The position numbers were made by a program, and so were the translations under genes. This document shows, piece after piece, positions 23,434 to 31,808 of a stretch of DNA of 40,530 bases. The notes under the pieces are model-generated. The model searched no databases. It worked only from the letters and a program-made list of their open reading frames with translations, and was not told the DNA's origin. Source of the DNA: Synechococcus sp. AG-673-B04 (GTDB lineage: Bacteria > Cyanobacteriota > Cyanobacteriia > PCC-6307 > Cyanobiaceae). How positions within the stretch are numbered: position 1 is the first letter of the stretch; every line of letters begins with the position of its first letter. The stretch lies in NCBI GenBank assembly GCA_003211235.1, contig QCTG01000006.1, positions 1-40,530 on the forward strand, given 5' to 3'.

Positions 23434-23457
23434 AAAAAAACCCTGCCAATGGCAGGG
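23434..23457 (-). terminator. Intrinsic terminator of second hli gene
   Basis: Stem CCCTGCC/GGCAGGG (23441-23447 with 23451-23457), followed on the minus strand by a run of seven T. It lies 25 bases after the hli stop. Confidence 0.8.
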
Positions 23458-23481
23458 TGATTCTTGAAGCGTGAGACAGAT

Positions 23482-23625
23482 TCAGCCAAAAATGCCGAAG
23501 ACCTGCTGAATAATCCCTTGGCCAGTGATCCACTCTGTTGCCAAGCCAATCGCCAGACCGAGCATTGCAACTCTGCCGTTCAGCTTTTCAGAAAAGACCT
23601 TTGCGGGATCTGGGGTGTTGGACAT
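23482..23625 (-). CDS. hli: High-light-inducible protein, short form
   Basis: 47 residues, ATG 23625, TGA 23482-23484. MSNTPDPAKVFSEKLNGRVA opens into AMLGLAIGLATEWITGQGII and a GIFG tail. The helix has the EKLNGRVAMLG signature with Glu and Asn/Arg for chlorophyll binding, and the length is typical of short Hlips. A single-gene transcript is likely, given the strong terminator at 23434-23457. Hli proteins act as thylakoid pigment-binding photoprotectants. Confidence 0.93.
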   Translation of the reverse strand: MSNTPDPAKVFSEKLNGRVAMLGLAIGLATEWITGQGIIQQVFGIFG

Positions 23626-23754
23626 GAAAATGGAAGCCAGTCCGTTCAATGTAAAGAGATATTAAGAAGGCTTGGCGTGCCATATTTTACGTACTCTCTT
23701 TGGAGTTTTAAGGATTCGAGGAACGAGTTGTCCGCAGGAGATGCTTTAGTGACC

Positions 23755-23822
23755 AGGTTGGCCTCCTCACACAAGGATCCAACACCTCACACATCCCGAG
23801 CCCCTCGCAGAGGGGCTTTTTT
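23755..23822 (+). ncRNA. Yfr1-like small RNA candidate
   Basis: Three elements are in order. First, a 5' hairpin: TTGG...CCAA (23758-23761 with 23779-23782), with inner TCCT/AGGA and loop CACACA. Second, a single-stranded stretch ACACCTCACACATCCCG. Third, a terminator GCCCCTC/GAGGGGC (23800-23816) followed by T6. The cyanobacterial sRNA Yfr1 has the same architecture with an unpaired ACUCCUCACAC; here it is ACACCUCACAC (10 of 11). The canonical guaB-trxA neighbourhood is absent, so this may be a different RNA. The 5' end is a guess. Confidence 0.45.
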
Positions 23823-23878
23823 GTGCTCGGTTGGCGGACGTTTCCACGCTGGTTTGAGCTTTTGCTTACGGCATCAAT

Positions 23879-24193
23879 TCAGTCCTGAGAATCAAAATCC
23901 CCCCAGATCAACTGGCATTCTTTGGTTCTGGAGGAAAGCAACAGGACCATATCTTTGCCGTGAGCGTTCAGTCCGGTCTGCTCCCGCACCAGATCTGTGC
24001 TGGCGAGTGCCAAGCCCCCTGTTTCGGTAAACAGCACCGGCAGCGAACCGGGATGACGACCGCGCATCCCCTGCAGATCGAGAGCCTGCCTCACAGCGCG
24101 CTGAGCGCGATCGGTTCCCAGCCGCTCGACGAAGGACGGCCAAAGGTGATTGACGGGCTCTAATGCCGCAAAGTCGAGTTGGGAATCGGGCAT
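23879..24193 (-). CDS. Hypothetical protein, about 104 residues
   Basis: ATG 24193 overlaps the stop of the upstream gene by one base (TAATG), so the pair is translated together. Sequence features: MPDSQLDFAALEPVNHLWPS, then FVERLGTDRAQRAVRQALDL (helical), then LPVLFTETGGLALASTDLVR. No signal, membrane segment or known motif recognised. It is soluble, with composition typical of a conserved cyanobacterial hypothetical protein. It ends 56 bases after the minus-strand side of the Yfr1-like terminator. Confidence 0.7.
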   Translation of the reverse strand: MPDSQLDFAALEPVNHLWPSFVERLGTDRAQRAVRQALDLQGMRGRHPGSLPVLFTETGGLALASTDLVREQTGLNAHGKDMVLLLSSRTKECQLIWGDFDSQD

Positions 24194-24450
24194 TACGACG
24201 GCAGTAGTGCGATCGCTTCAGCAATCATTTGCGGGGTCACCGAGATGGTCTCCAGGGGATCGACATTGTCCAGATAAGCCTCGAAGGAAGCAAATCGCTC
24301 GACCTTCGGATCAGCACCATCGACTCCACAGGCTTCCAACCAGTTGCCGTCTTTCGGTTTGACCGCCAAATAAGCCTGCAGAGCTTCCTCAAGATCACCG
24401 CCATCCCCGATGCCTTCCCCATGCCAGATCGCTTCGAAGAATTCAGACAT
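24193..24450 (-). CDS. Small acidic protein, 85 residues
   Basis: ATG 24450 (MSEFFEAIWHGEGIGDGGDL). Strongly acidic, with segments EEALQAYLAVKPKDGNWLEA and DNVDPLETISVTPQMIAEA. No domain recognised. It lies 52 bases downstream of dnaG and overlaps the next gene by one base, so a dnaG-X-Y operon is possible. The upstream open frame to 24687 lies antisense to nothing useful and overlaps dnaG, so the internal ATG is preferred. Confidence 0.7.
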   Translation of the reverse strand: MSEFFEAIWHGEGIGDGGDLEEALQAYLAVKPKDGNWLEACGVDGADPKVERFASFEAYLDNVDPLETISVTPQMIAEAIALLPS

Positions 24451-24502
24451 TTGGAAAGGGACGGATGGGCGCTGTACGCATTGAAAAAGCGTATCGGGAC
24501 GA

Positions 24503-26554
24503 TCAAGCGACTTTGCCGAACCCACCGCGACGTTGCTCATCGAGATGAAGAATGTGCTTGCGCTCGGAGTAGTACAGCTCCTGATAACGGAGGGCATCAC
24601 TGTTGAGGTTGTCAAACAGTGTCTGAATGCGCACCTCCATGTCGGTCCCAGCGTCTGGATCAGTGTCCGCTGAGGCGGACTGCTCAATCAACACAGCGAT
24701 GCAAGATTCAAGGGTCTGCAGCCGTTGACCTCCCCATGCCTCGAGCAAATGTCGACAGCGCTTGAGGCTTTTCTGACGTTCCAGCAGCGCTGTGATGCCC
24801 CGCAACTGTTCCAACGGCTCGCTCAGAGCCAGTCGCTGGAGTTCGCCAGGTTCCAGGAGAGGCGTCAGGCGTGACACGAGTGCACTGTTGTCCAACAACA
24901 ACTGATCGGTCAGTAAGCGGGGGAGCTCCAAATTGTCGAGGCCTTCACCGGATTCATCACCGCGACTGATGGCCTCCAGTCGCCCTTCGCCGATGTTCGA
25001 CTCCTCGAGCTCAGTAAGTGCCGCCCAAAGATGACGATGATGTGGGATAGCGAAATCCTCCAGTTCGCGCTGCCGGAGCTCCTGCCGGATGGCGGGACGG
25101 TGACGGGGGCAATGGAGGTAGAGCCGAAGGAGATCGGCTTCACATCGTTCGCGCTGACTGGTGTCACCAGGTTGCTCATGGCGGCTGGAACGTCCATGCC
25201 AACGCTGGCCCTTGACCTGCTGCCGTAAATCCTCCTCGAGCTGCAGCGCCAGACGGCCCTGCCCACCGCTGAGCCGTTCAGCCACCCGTTGCAGGTAGTG
25301 GGTGCGCACAGCGGACTGCGGCAGTTTGCCAAGCAGATCGACCAGCGCCGCGACCGCCTGCTGGAACTGATCAGCCCTGGAGAGATCACGCTCCGCAAGA
25401 GCCTGCTCGATCTGCCAATCGAGCCAGAGCGGAGCCTGATCGAGAAGTGCCCGGTAGTCGCCAGCACCATGATCCTCGAGGAACTCATCCGGATCCTTGC
25501 CGGAGGGGAGATGCAGAACCCGCAGCTCAAGTTGGCCCTGCAAAGCCAGCTGCTCCACCTCACCGATGGCACGGTTGGCAGCGCGAACACCTGCTCCATC
25601 GGCGTCGAAATTGAGAACAATCCTCTTGCCATCGCTGACGCGGCAAAGCTGGGTGATCTGCTGACTGCTGAGGGCGGTCCCCAGAGAGGCCACAGCATTG
25701 GTGATGCCAGAGGCATGCAGCGCAATCACATCGAAATAGCCTTCGACAACAACGGCGCGGTCGTCCTTGCGAATGGCATTGGTGGCCTTGTCGAGTCCGA
25801 AAAGATGCTTGCCCTTCTCGAACAGCTCCGTTTCAGGAGAGTTGAGGTATTTCGGTTCGGTGCCATCGAGGCTGCGACCACCGAAGCCGATCACCCGACC
25901 CTGGCGATCGTGAATCGGCACGATCACCCGATGGCGGAAACGGTCGTAAAAACCGTTGCCTCGCTTACGAGGAACCACAAGCCCGGCAGCTTCCAACAGC
26001 TCAGGCGAACACCCTTCAACCTGCTGAAGATGTTTGAGCAGACCATCCCACTGGTCCGGGGCATAACCGAGCTCGAACGTCTCCTGAGTGGCCATGCTCA
26101 GGCCACGGGTTTCACACAGATAAACCTGAGCCTGCCTACCGGCAGGACTGAGCAACTGGGTGCGAAACCAGCCTGAAGCGAGAGCCAGAACGCGCTGTAG
26201 CTTTTCCCGTCGAGAGAGTTGCTGCCGCAGACGCTCCTGCTGAGGGCCATCAACAGTCTCAACCGGGACCTGATAGCGCCGTGCCAGATCGAGAACCACA
26301 TCACTGAAGCTCTGCCTCTGAAACTCCATCAGGAACTTGATGGAATTTCCGCCAGCACCACAGGAGAAGCAGTAATAGAACTGCTTGGCGGGGGAGACCG
26401 TCATCGACGGCTTGCTGTCGTCGTGAAACGGACAGATGCCCACAAATTCACGGCCCTTTTTCTTGAGCACGACGTGCTCACCGACCACATCAACAATGTC
26501 CGCCCGTTCCTTGACGGCGTCGATCGTTCGGGGATGGAGCCGGGCGGTGACCAT
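24503..26554 (-). CDS. dnaG: DNA primase
   Basis: 683 residues, ATG 26554. Zinc-binding CHC2 domain with Cys41, His44, Cys62 and Cys65 (CPFHDDSKPSM, YYCFSCGAGG). Then the primase core and Toprim domain with VVVEGYFDVIALH and NFDADGAGVRAANRA (acidic metal ligands), followed by a long C-terminal region (about 440-683) that should include the DnaB-binding domain. It synthesises RNA primers for chromosome replication. All expected motifs are present and the length is normal. It diverges from the EamA permease at 26613, leaving 58 bases for both promoters. Confidence 0.97.
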   Translation of the reverse strand: MVTARLHPRTIDAVKERADIVDVVGEHVVLKKKGREFVGICPFHDDSKPSMTVSPAKQFYYCFSCGAGGNSIKFLMEFQRQSFSDVVLDLARRYQVPVETVDGPQQERLRQQLSRREKLQRVLALASGWFRTQLLSPAGRQAQVYLCETRGLSMATQETFELGYAPDQWDGLLKHLQQVEGCSPELLEAAGLVVPRKRGNGFYDRFRHRVIVPIHDRQGRVIGFGGRSLDGTEPKYLNSPETELFEKGKHLFGLDKATNAIRKDDRAVVVEGYFDVIALHASGITNAVASLGTALSSQQITQLCRVSDGKRIVLNFDADGAGVRAANRAIGEVEQLALQGQLELRVLHLPSGKDPDEFLEDHGAGDYRALLDQAPLWLDWQIEQALAERDLSRADQFQQAVAALVDLLGKLPQSAVRTHYLQRVAERLSGGQGRLALQLEEDLRQQVKGQRWHGRSSRHEQPGDTSQRERCEADLLRLYLHCPRHRPAIRQELRQRELEDFAIPHHRHLWAALTELEESNIGEGRLEAISRGDESGEGLDNLELPRLLTDQLLLDNSALVSRLTPLLEPGELQRLALSEPLEQLRGITALLERQKSLKRCRHLLEAWGGQRLQTLESCIAVLIEQSASADTDPDAGTDMEVRIQTLFDNLNSDALRYQELYYSERKHILHLDEQRRGGFGKVA

Positions 26555-26612
26555 GGTTCCATTCTGGGAAATCGCTGGATGCCGTCAAACAACCCGGAGC
26601 AAAAAACAAAAC

Positions 26613-27500
26613 ATGGATGATCAGAGCCAGACCTGGTGGCAAACCTCAGAGATGCAGGGGGGAAGGGCTCTGATCCTGAGCTCGCTTGCCTTCAGCCTGA
26701 TGACGGTCTGCGTCAAGCAGCTAGGTGGCCGACTGCCCGTGAGTGAAATTGTTCTAGTGCGATCGATGGTGAGCATCGGACTCACCGGTACGGCGATGCG
26801 GATCTCTGGCGTCAGTCCACTGGGCAAAAACAGACGACTGCTGCTGATCCGAGGTCTTTGTGGAAGCATCGCGTTGCTCTGCTTCTTCGAAGCCATCACA
26901 AATCTGCCATTGGCATCGGCCACGGTGCTGCAATACACCTACCCAACGTTCACGGCAGCTGCTGCGTGGTTGTTGCTGAGGGAAAAGTTGCGTCGAAGGA
27001 TTGCCCTTGCCGTTGTGTTGGGCTGGGTTGGGGTGATCTGCGTGATCCAACCGCCATGGATGGGAGCAGGTCTGGCGGGGTTGCCACTGGTACCGGCACT
27101 TCTCGGCGTAGCAGGTGCTCTGTTCACAGCACTGGCCTACGTCAGTGTGCGGCGACTTTCGGCAACAGAACATCCACTGGTGATCATTCTGTACTTTCCG
27201 TTGGTTTCCGTTCCGCTGACAATGCCAGCAGTTGTGCTGAGCGGAGTCTGGCCGTCAGGGCTCGAATGGTTTTGGCTGTTGGGAGTAGGAGTCTTGACAC
27301 AATTGGGACAGATCTGGGTGACGAAAGGGCTCAGCTGCTTGCCTGCTGCAAGAGCCACATCCTTGAACTATGTGCAAGTCGTTTTCGCAGCCACGTGGGG
27401 ATGGATGTGGTTTCAAGAAGGGGTTACACCCCTCAGCTTTTTGGGGGCATTCCTGGTGTTGTTGGCCTCATGCATCAGTTTGTCTGCACGTCGATCCTGA
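26613..27500 (+). CDS. EamA/DMT-family permease
   Basis: 295 residues from ATG 26613 (MDDQSQTWWQ). About ten hydrophobic segments in two halves; LRREKL-type cytosolic turns (LLREKLRRRIALAVVLG) and the end-half repeat LNYVQVVFAATWGWMWFQEG are characteristic of drug/metabolite transporters close to RhaT/YdcZ-like EamA proteins. The substrate is unknown. This is a different subgroup from the EamA protein at 5529-6398 (little sequence similarity by eye). The stop is immediately followed by the convergent lipoprotein gene (no spacer between 27500 and 27501). Confidence 0.87.
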   Translation: MDDQSQTWWQTSEMQGGRALILSSLAFSLMTVCVKQLGGRLPVSEIVLVRSMVSIGLTGTAMRISGVSPLGKNRRLLLIRGLCGSIALLCFFEAITNLPLASATVLQYTYPTFTAAAAWLLLREKLRRRIALAVVLGWVGVICVIQPPWMGAGLAGLPLVPALLGVAGALFTALAYVSVRRLSATEHPLVIILYFPLVSVPLTMPAVVLSGVWPSGLEWFWLLGVGVLTQLGQIWVTKGLSCLPAARATSLNYVQVVFAATWGWMWFQEGVTPLSFLGAFLVLLASCISLSARRS

Positions 27501-27944
27501 TCAACTCACGGGAAGACCCAACGGATACAGCAACCAGTGCTGAACATCGTCACCTTGCCCACCGACAGGCCTGGCAAGAGTCCAACCCTCACCACGCTGG
27601 CCGCTCTGCAAATACAACTCGAAAGCACTGTCGACACGAATGGAATCCTGCGGAAGCTGCCAATCAAAACTGCCCTCGAGATGAACAAAACGCTCATTAT
27701 CGACCTGCAATTCGTCGTGGTGAGTCACCCGAACGCGACTGACCTTGGGAACGTTGATGATGGGATCAAGACCAAGGCTCTCAGAAATAGAGGTCTGAGT
27801 AGCGATGATCTGCGTTTGGAGAGCTTCAATAACAATATTTCTTGGAGGCTGAGAAGTCCATGAACAAGAAATTAACAGGAGGGAAATTAAAAAGAGACTG
27901 ACAACACCTCGGCCAAGAGAAATTATGGAAACGTTTACAGACAT
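27501..27944 (-). CDS. Putative lipoprotein, last gene of the low-GC operon
   Basis: 147 residues, ATG 27944. Signal VVSLFLISLLLISC with lipobox LISC (Cys27). The mature part begins SWTSQPPRNIVIEALQTQII and has a beta-rich region (VRVTHHDELQVDNERFVHLEG, SIRVDSAFELYLQSG, WTLARPVG). No family recognised. Its ATG overlaps the symporter stop by one base (TGATG), so it is translated with the transporter and may be an accessory periplasmic subunit. Its 3' end abuts the EamA gene. Confidence 0.75.
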   Translation of the reverse strand: MSVNVSIISLGRGVVSLFLISLLLISCSWTSQPPRNIVIEALQTQIIATQTSISESLGLDPIINVPKVSRVRVTHHDELQVDNERFVHLEGSFDWQLPQDSIRVDSAFELYLQSGQRGEGWTLARPVGGQGDDVQHWLLYPLGLPVS

Positions 27945-29332
27945 CAGCCACCTTCAAAAGCCGAACCCTCAGAGCTCTGGGCGAGTAAACCTAGATTTGT
28001 ATTAGAGGGATTGGAATCACTCGCAGGTGAAGATCTGACTGAAGAAATCACAGAAATCGACATTGCCAGAACACCAGTTGTCGCTGCACGAGGCAATGTA
28101 AGGATTGGATCAATCGCCAGTAGAAGGACAAGAACAGGAGGGGCGGGAACCTGAAAGTAGAGTAAAGCAACTGCAATCGTTGGAACGGTTGCAACACCTG
28201 TTAATCCTGCAGCCGAAATGCCAGTAACGATACCGAGCGCTGCAACTTCCGCCAGCCTAAATGGCGTGAGTGCAACCTCATAAAGATTTAGAGCAAAAAC
28301 AATTGCTATCACGTTGTAAGTAACATTACCAAGTCTAGCAATTAACAAACTCAATGAAGCTGAAGCTTCCACCTCAGATACATCTCGACCCATCGATTTC
28401 AGAGTTTGGAACATCAAAGGGTATGCCGTCATACTGCTACCTGTCGACAAACTGAGTAGAAAAACAGAATCAACAGGATTCACATTCAGGCCGGCTCGCT
28501 CTCTTGACGAAGTAAATCGGCGGAAGACAAGTCTGGAGACTCCTAGGGAAGCAACAGCCGTCAAGAAAACGCAAATAGTAAAATTTAGCAGCGCAACGAC
28601 GATCTCAGCATTAATCGTTGAAACTGCTCCTGCAATAAGACAAATAAGGACAAGCGGTGCAAGATTGAGAACGATGTAGAGTAACTGAACGGAAATAGTG
28701 TTAACGCTACGCAGCAAAGTAATTAGCGGCTGCGTCAAATCTCGCTTCAAGCGAGAGATCGCAAGACCTGCAAGGATCGATCCGCTAATAACTTTTAGAG
28801 TTTGCCCGGAAGAGGCATCAGCAAAAATATTACTTGGAATGATGCTTGTGATCCAAAGACCTTTAACTGTTGATTCAACAATGGGTATTTCACCAACACG
28901 AATATCGGTTACGTCTAACATAAAACGGCCAATGGATAACTTTGCATCAGGAGAAAGGACTCCGGGAGCCTGGTACAAAGAAAGCAAGAGTGCGAGTACC
29001 GAGCCAAACAAAAGGGCGATAGACAAAGACACCACAAATCGACTCGAGAAGCGAAAGCGATCCTCTCGACTACGCTCAGATACACTAAAAATATTTGCAA
29101 TTGATATCATTACAGCTGTAAGCACCAAGGGTATTGCTGGAAATGCGATGATCTGAACCATCGCCACTCCGGCATCATTAAAAGCAGCAGCTGTCGAGGT
29201 GGGAATAAACCTACCTAAGATTATCGAGAAAGGAAGGATGTAAAAGAAGAAATTACGAGGCTTTCGAAGCAACGGAAGAATGGAGAATATCCATTGATAG
29301 ATGCTTTTTCCAGACTGATTTGCGGCTGTCAT
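27944..29332 (-). CDS. DAACS-family Na+ or H+-coupled dicarboxylate/amino-acid symporter
   Basis: 462 residues. Eight-helix family features: AMVQIIAFPAIPLVLTAVMI near the N-terminus, ISGSILAGLAISRLK in the middle, the serine-rich hairpin LSLSTGSSMTAYPLMF near 300 and the C-terminal GLTGVATVPTIAVALLYF with PPVLVLLLAIDPILTLPRAATT (LAxDxxxDxxRT/N region; the second Asp of that motif is changed). The family moves glutamate, C4-dicarboxylates or Ser/Thr with Na+. Substrate not predictable. The start overlaps the solute-binding protein stop by 4 bases (ATGA), and the lipoprotein follows with 1-base overlap, so the three form a transport unit. Confidence 0.9.
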   Translation of the reverse strand: MTAANQSGKSIYQWIFSILPLLRKPRNFFFYILPFSIILGRFIPTSTAAAFNDAGVAMVQIIAFPAIPLVLTAVMISIANIFSVSERSREDRFRFSSRFVVSLSIALLFGSVLALLLSLYQAPGVLSPDAKLSIGRFMLDVTDIRVGEIPIVESTVKGLWITSIIPSNIFADASSGQTLKVISGSILAGLAISRLKRDLTQPLITLLRSVNTISVQLLYIVLNLAPLVLICLIAGAVSTINAEIVVALLNFTICVFLTAVASLGVSRLVFRRFTSSRERAGLNVNPVDSVFLLSLSTGSSMTAYPLMFQTLKSMGRDVSEVEASASLSLLIARLGNVTYNVIAIVFALNLYEVALTPFRLAEVAALGIVTGISAAGLTGVATVPTIAVALLYFQVPAPPVLVLLLAIDPILTLPRAATTGVLAMSISVISSVRSSPASDSNPSNTNLGLLAQSSEGSAFEGG

Positions 29333-30201
29333 GAGTCGGAAGGAAGATAAAAGGCTTGGAAATCATCTAAGATATTTTTATCGGATTTAATTCCACCCCA
29401 TTCACGTTTCAAATAATTATCCAGAAAATCAGAAAATCCAACCCTGCCCTTTTCAGACAAATATATACTTTTTCGGTCAATAATGTCATCAAAAAGTATT
29501 GGGACAAATTTCAAGGACAAAACAGGTTTCTCATAAACAATCGGTTTTATTTCAGTCGCATCACGGTAAATGGCATCAATTTTCAGGCCATCAGACTTAG
29601 CGTCATGATTTGTAAGAGCTTTCTTTGCTGAAGACCAGTTCTTAAAACCAATAAACTCAGCATTCGGAAAATTCGCCCTACTTTCAGTTTCCCAGGTTGA
29701 ATTTTCAATCGACCCAACCCTCATCTTGGCATTTCTTAGAACATCTCCAAATTTTGGATCATCTGGATCAGTGCCTAGGGATGAAATAAAACTACGGTCA
29801 GCCAAAAGTGCATGCCGAAAACTTAAATATTGAATAGGGAAAGCATCGAATAGACGTTTATATGTAAGTCCCAATTTGCCAATCGCAATATCAAAATCAT
29901 CAGCACCAACTCGCTGAACTAAGTCGTTAAAGCTTGTGGATGAACGATCGAACTGAATGTCAACACCCAGCTTTTCTGCCAATCCGGTTGCCAAGTCAAC
30001 ATCGTACCCCTGTAAATCTTCAGAACCAGGCTCCAGATAATAAGCAGGTGGAGTGTTATAAGGAGGTAACCCTACTTTTAAAAAGCCACGCTGTTGAATT
30101 TCATCAATAAAACTGTTTTCAGCGGCACTGACCTGCAATGGAAACAAAAGGAGTACAGCACAAAGAGCTGTAAACAAAAAACGCAGAAGAAGCCGAACCA
30201 T
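29329..30201 (-). CDS. Family-3 periplasmic solute-binding protein
   Basis: 290 residues from ATG 30201 (MVRLLLRFLFTALC); the only upstream alternative is a TTG at 30270. The signal peptide ends in VSAAENS. SBP_bac_3 features: IQQRGFLKVGLPPYNTPP, LQGYDVDLATGLAEKLGVDIQ, ADDFDIAIGKLGLTYKRLFDA and ENSTWETESRANFPNAEF. Such proteins capture amino acids or organic acids in the periplasm, normally for ABC importers. No ABC genes are present; the partner here is the secondary symporter downstream with 4-base overlap. The ComA-like gene ends about 95 bases upstream. Confidence 0.88.
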   Translation of the reverse strand: MVRLLLRFLFTALCAVLLLFPLQVSAAENSFIDEIQQRGFLKVGLPPYNTPPAYYLEPGSEDLQGYDVDLATGLAEKLGVDIQFDRSSTSFNDLVQRVGADDFDIAIGKLGLTYKRLFDAFPIQYLSFRHALLADRSFISSLGTDPDDPKFGDVLRNAKMRVGSIENSTWETESRANFPNAEFIGFKNWSSAKKALTNHDAKSDGLKIDAIYRDATEIKPIVYEKPVLSLKFVPILFDDIIDRKSIYLSEKGRVGFSDFLDNYLKREWGGIKSDKNILDDFQAFYLPSDS

Positions 30202-30295
30202 ATGTGGCAACGAGGTGCTGGAGAGCTTAGAATCACTTTTAATTCTAGGTCGCGCATAAACCTTTGGCAATTAATGATTTCTAATAAAATAAAAG

Positions 30296-31042
30296 CTAAA
30301 ATTTGGGCTGCATATCCAGTAAGGTATCTGATCTCAAACCGCAACGAAGTGATTGGACAGCAACTAAGTCTGACAAACTAAGATTACCCAAATTAACAAC
30401 GGATCCAAAGCGTTTTAATAAGAAAGTTTGTACAGATTTGATAGGAGCCTCAAACAGTAAACTGTCAACAGGAATAACAGATGTAATCGTGTCCATGACA
30501 ACAGCATCAACGTCTCCTCCTGTAGAAACATAGCCGGAACGGCCTGATTCACGTGACTCTAAAATGATCAGAGAAGCTCCTGCCTCTGCAGAGAGTTCAC
30601 AATGGGAAAGCCAATGTGCAGGTGTTAATTTTTTAGCTGGATCAGATGATTTACGCCCAACCTCACTCATAACAAAATAGTCGGAAGACAAAGTTCGAAT
30701 GAATGAAGAGTAAAGATGATCTTCAATATCAATCGTACCGCGACTTAATTCAACACAATCAAGATCAAAGGAGAGAATATGTCTGGCGAAATCATCGAAA
30801 TTATAATGATGAATCATATACTCAAAAAAAGTGCCTCCCAGCAGTGGCCGAATATTGAGCTGATCACAGAGCTTCTTTTTGAGAGCGAACTCTGGATCAA
30901 TTAATGCACTTCCCCAGCCAAATTTAATGAAATCGATATACTGTCTATAGGAATTTAAATAAGATTCAAAGACAGGGTATGGCATGCCAACTTCAAGAAC
31001 ATGATTTATAGAGTGAAGCTTATTGAGATGATTGCTTGGCAT
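30296..31042 (-). CDS. Phosphosulfolactate synthase (ComA)-like protein
   Basis: 248 residues from MPSNHL (ATG 31042); longer starts at 31069 or 31099 would overlap the channel gene. ComA-family signatures in order: EVGMPYPVFESYL, YIDFIKFGWGSALI, LLGGTFFEYMI, DCVELSRGTIDIE, VMSEVGRKS and LIILESRESGRSGY. In methanogens ComA joins sulfite to phosphoenolpyruvate to give (R)-phosphosulfolactate on the way to coenzyme M; bacterial and plant relatives have other or unknown roles. No ComB or ComC is in the window. The gene sits between the K+ channel (7 bases) and the solute-binding protein, so a link with the transported solute is plausible. Function inferred, family match good. Confidence 0.8.
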   Translation of the reverse strand: MPSNHLNKLHSINHVLEVGMPYPVFESYLNSYRQYIDFIKFGWGSALIDPEFALKKKLCDQLNIRPLLGGTFFEYMIHHYNFDDFARHILSFDLDCVELSRGTIDIEDHLYSSFIRTLSSDYFVMSEVGRKSSDPAKKLTPAHWLSHCELSAEAGASLIILESRESGRSGYVSTGGDVDAVVMDTITSVIPVDSLLFEAPIKSVQTFLLKRFGSVVNLGNLSLSDLVAVQSLRCGLRSDTLLDMQPKF

Positions 31043-31049
31043 ATTATCG

Positions 31050-31805
31050 CTATGAATCGGCGCCACCATCAAGCTCGTTGAACTTCGTGTTTGATTCAAT
31101 GATATTAGCTGTTAGCAATGCAACACATATAATGCCAATAATTCCAAATGAAATTGCAAGAACTTTGCCCAAAGACGTTGTTGGGGTAATGTCACCGTAA
31201 CCAATCGTTGTCATTGTGACAATGGAGAACCAAAAAGCCCTAACAATTGATCCAAAATGTTCTGCATCGTTATTCCTTTCAATAATATAGATTGAAAAAG
31301 CCATTAGATAGGTTACGATTGAAAGCAATACCAAGGGGAAGAATGTATAAGCCGGAGAATCCGTTAAAATAAAATAGATACGCTTAAGTACGACCTGAAA
31401 ACCAGAAAAATAGGTTGACAGGAGCGATTTAAAGATATAGATACCGATCGCTATAAAGGAATCATTTGGAAAGTATTCTGTGACCAAAATAAGTACAATC
31501 AAAAGATCTATCAGGCCATATTTAGAAAAAAACCCCTTAGTAAAACCTAGCCATGAATAATCATGCCGTGACCATGTATTGGCTAGCTTCCCAACATAAT
31601 CAGCGATAAAAAATATTTCTATGAAATTAAGAGCAGCATCAAGAAATATTTGACCTTTATCTGTATCAAATATAGGCTCAGTACTCAAAGCAATTTGAGC
31701 AAGAAGCAGAACAATGACACCATTCAGGATTAATGAATAATTATTCCCAGGAAGACTTCCAGAATAATCTCCAAAGTACCAAGGATCTGACTTTTTGTAT
31801 GACAT
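31050..31805 (-). CDS. Ion-transport protein, voltage-gated-type K+ channel
   Basis: 251 residues, six hydrophobic segments; the pore signature TMTTIGYGDITP at 197-208 is the K+ selectivity filter, followed by the last helix AISFGIIGIICVALLTANI. The fourth segment (IGIYIFKSLLSTYFSGFQ) has few regular Arg/Lys, so voltage sensitivity may be weak or lost. It sits in the inner (or thylakoid) membrane and conducts K+, affecting membrane potential. Spacing: 3 bases after mrpB and 7 bases before the ComA-like gene, so it belongs to the same transcript. Confidence 0.9.
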   Translation of the reverse strand: MSYKKSDPWYFGDYSGSLPGNNYSLILNGVIVLLLAQIALSTEPIFDTDKGQIFLDAALNFIEIFFIADYVGKLANTWSRHDYSWLGFTKGFFSKYGLIDLLIVLILVTEYFPNDSFIAIGIYIFKSLLSTYFSGFQVVLKRIYFILTDSPAYTFFPLVLLSIVTYLMAFSIYIIERNNDAEHFGSIVRAFWFSIVTMTTIGYGDITPTTSLGKVLAISFGIIGIICVALLTANIIESNTKFNELDGGADS

Positions 31806-31808
31806 TAA

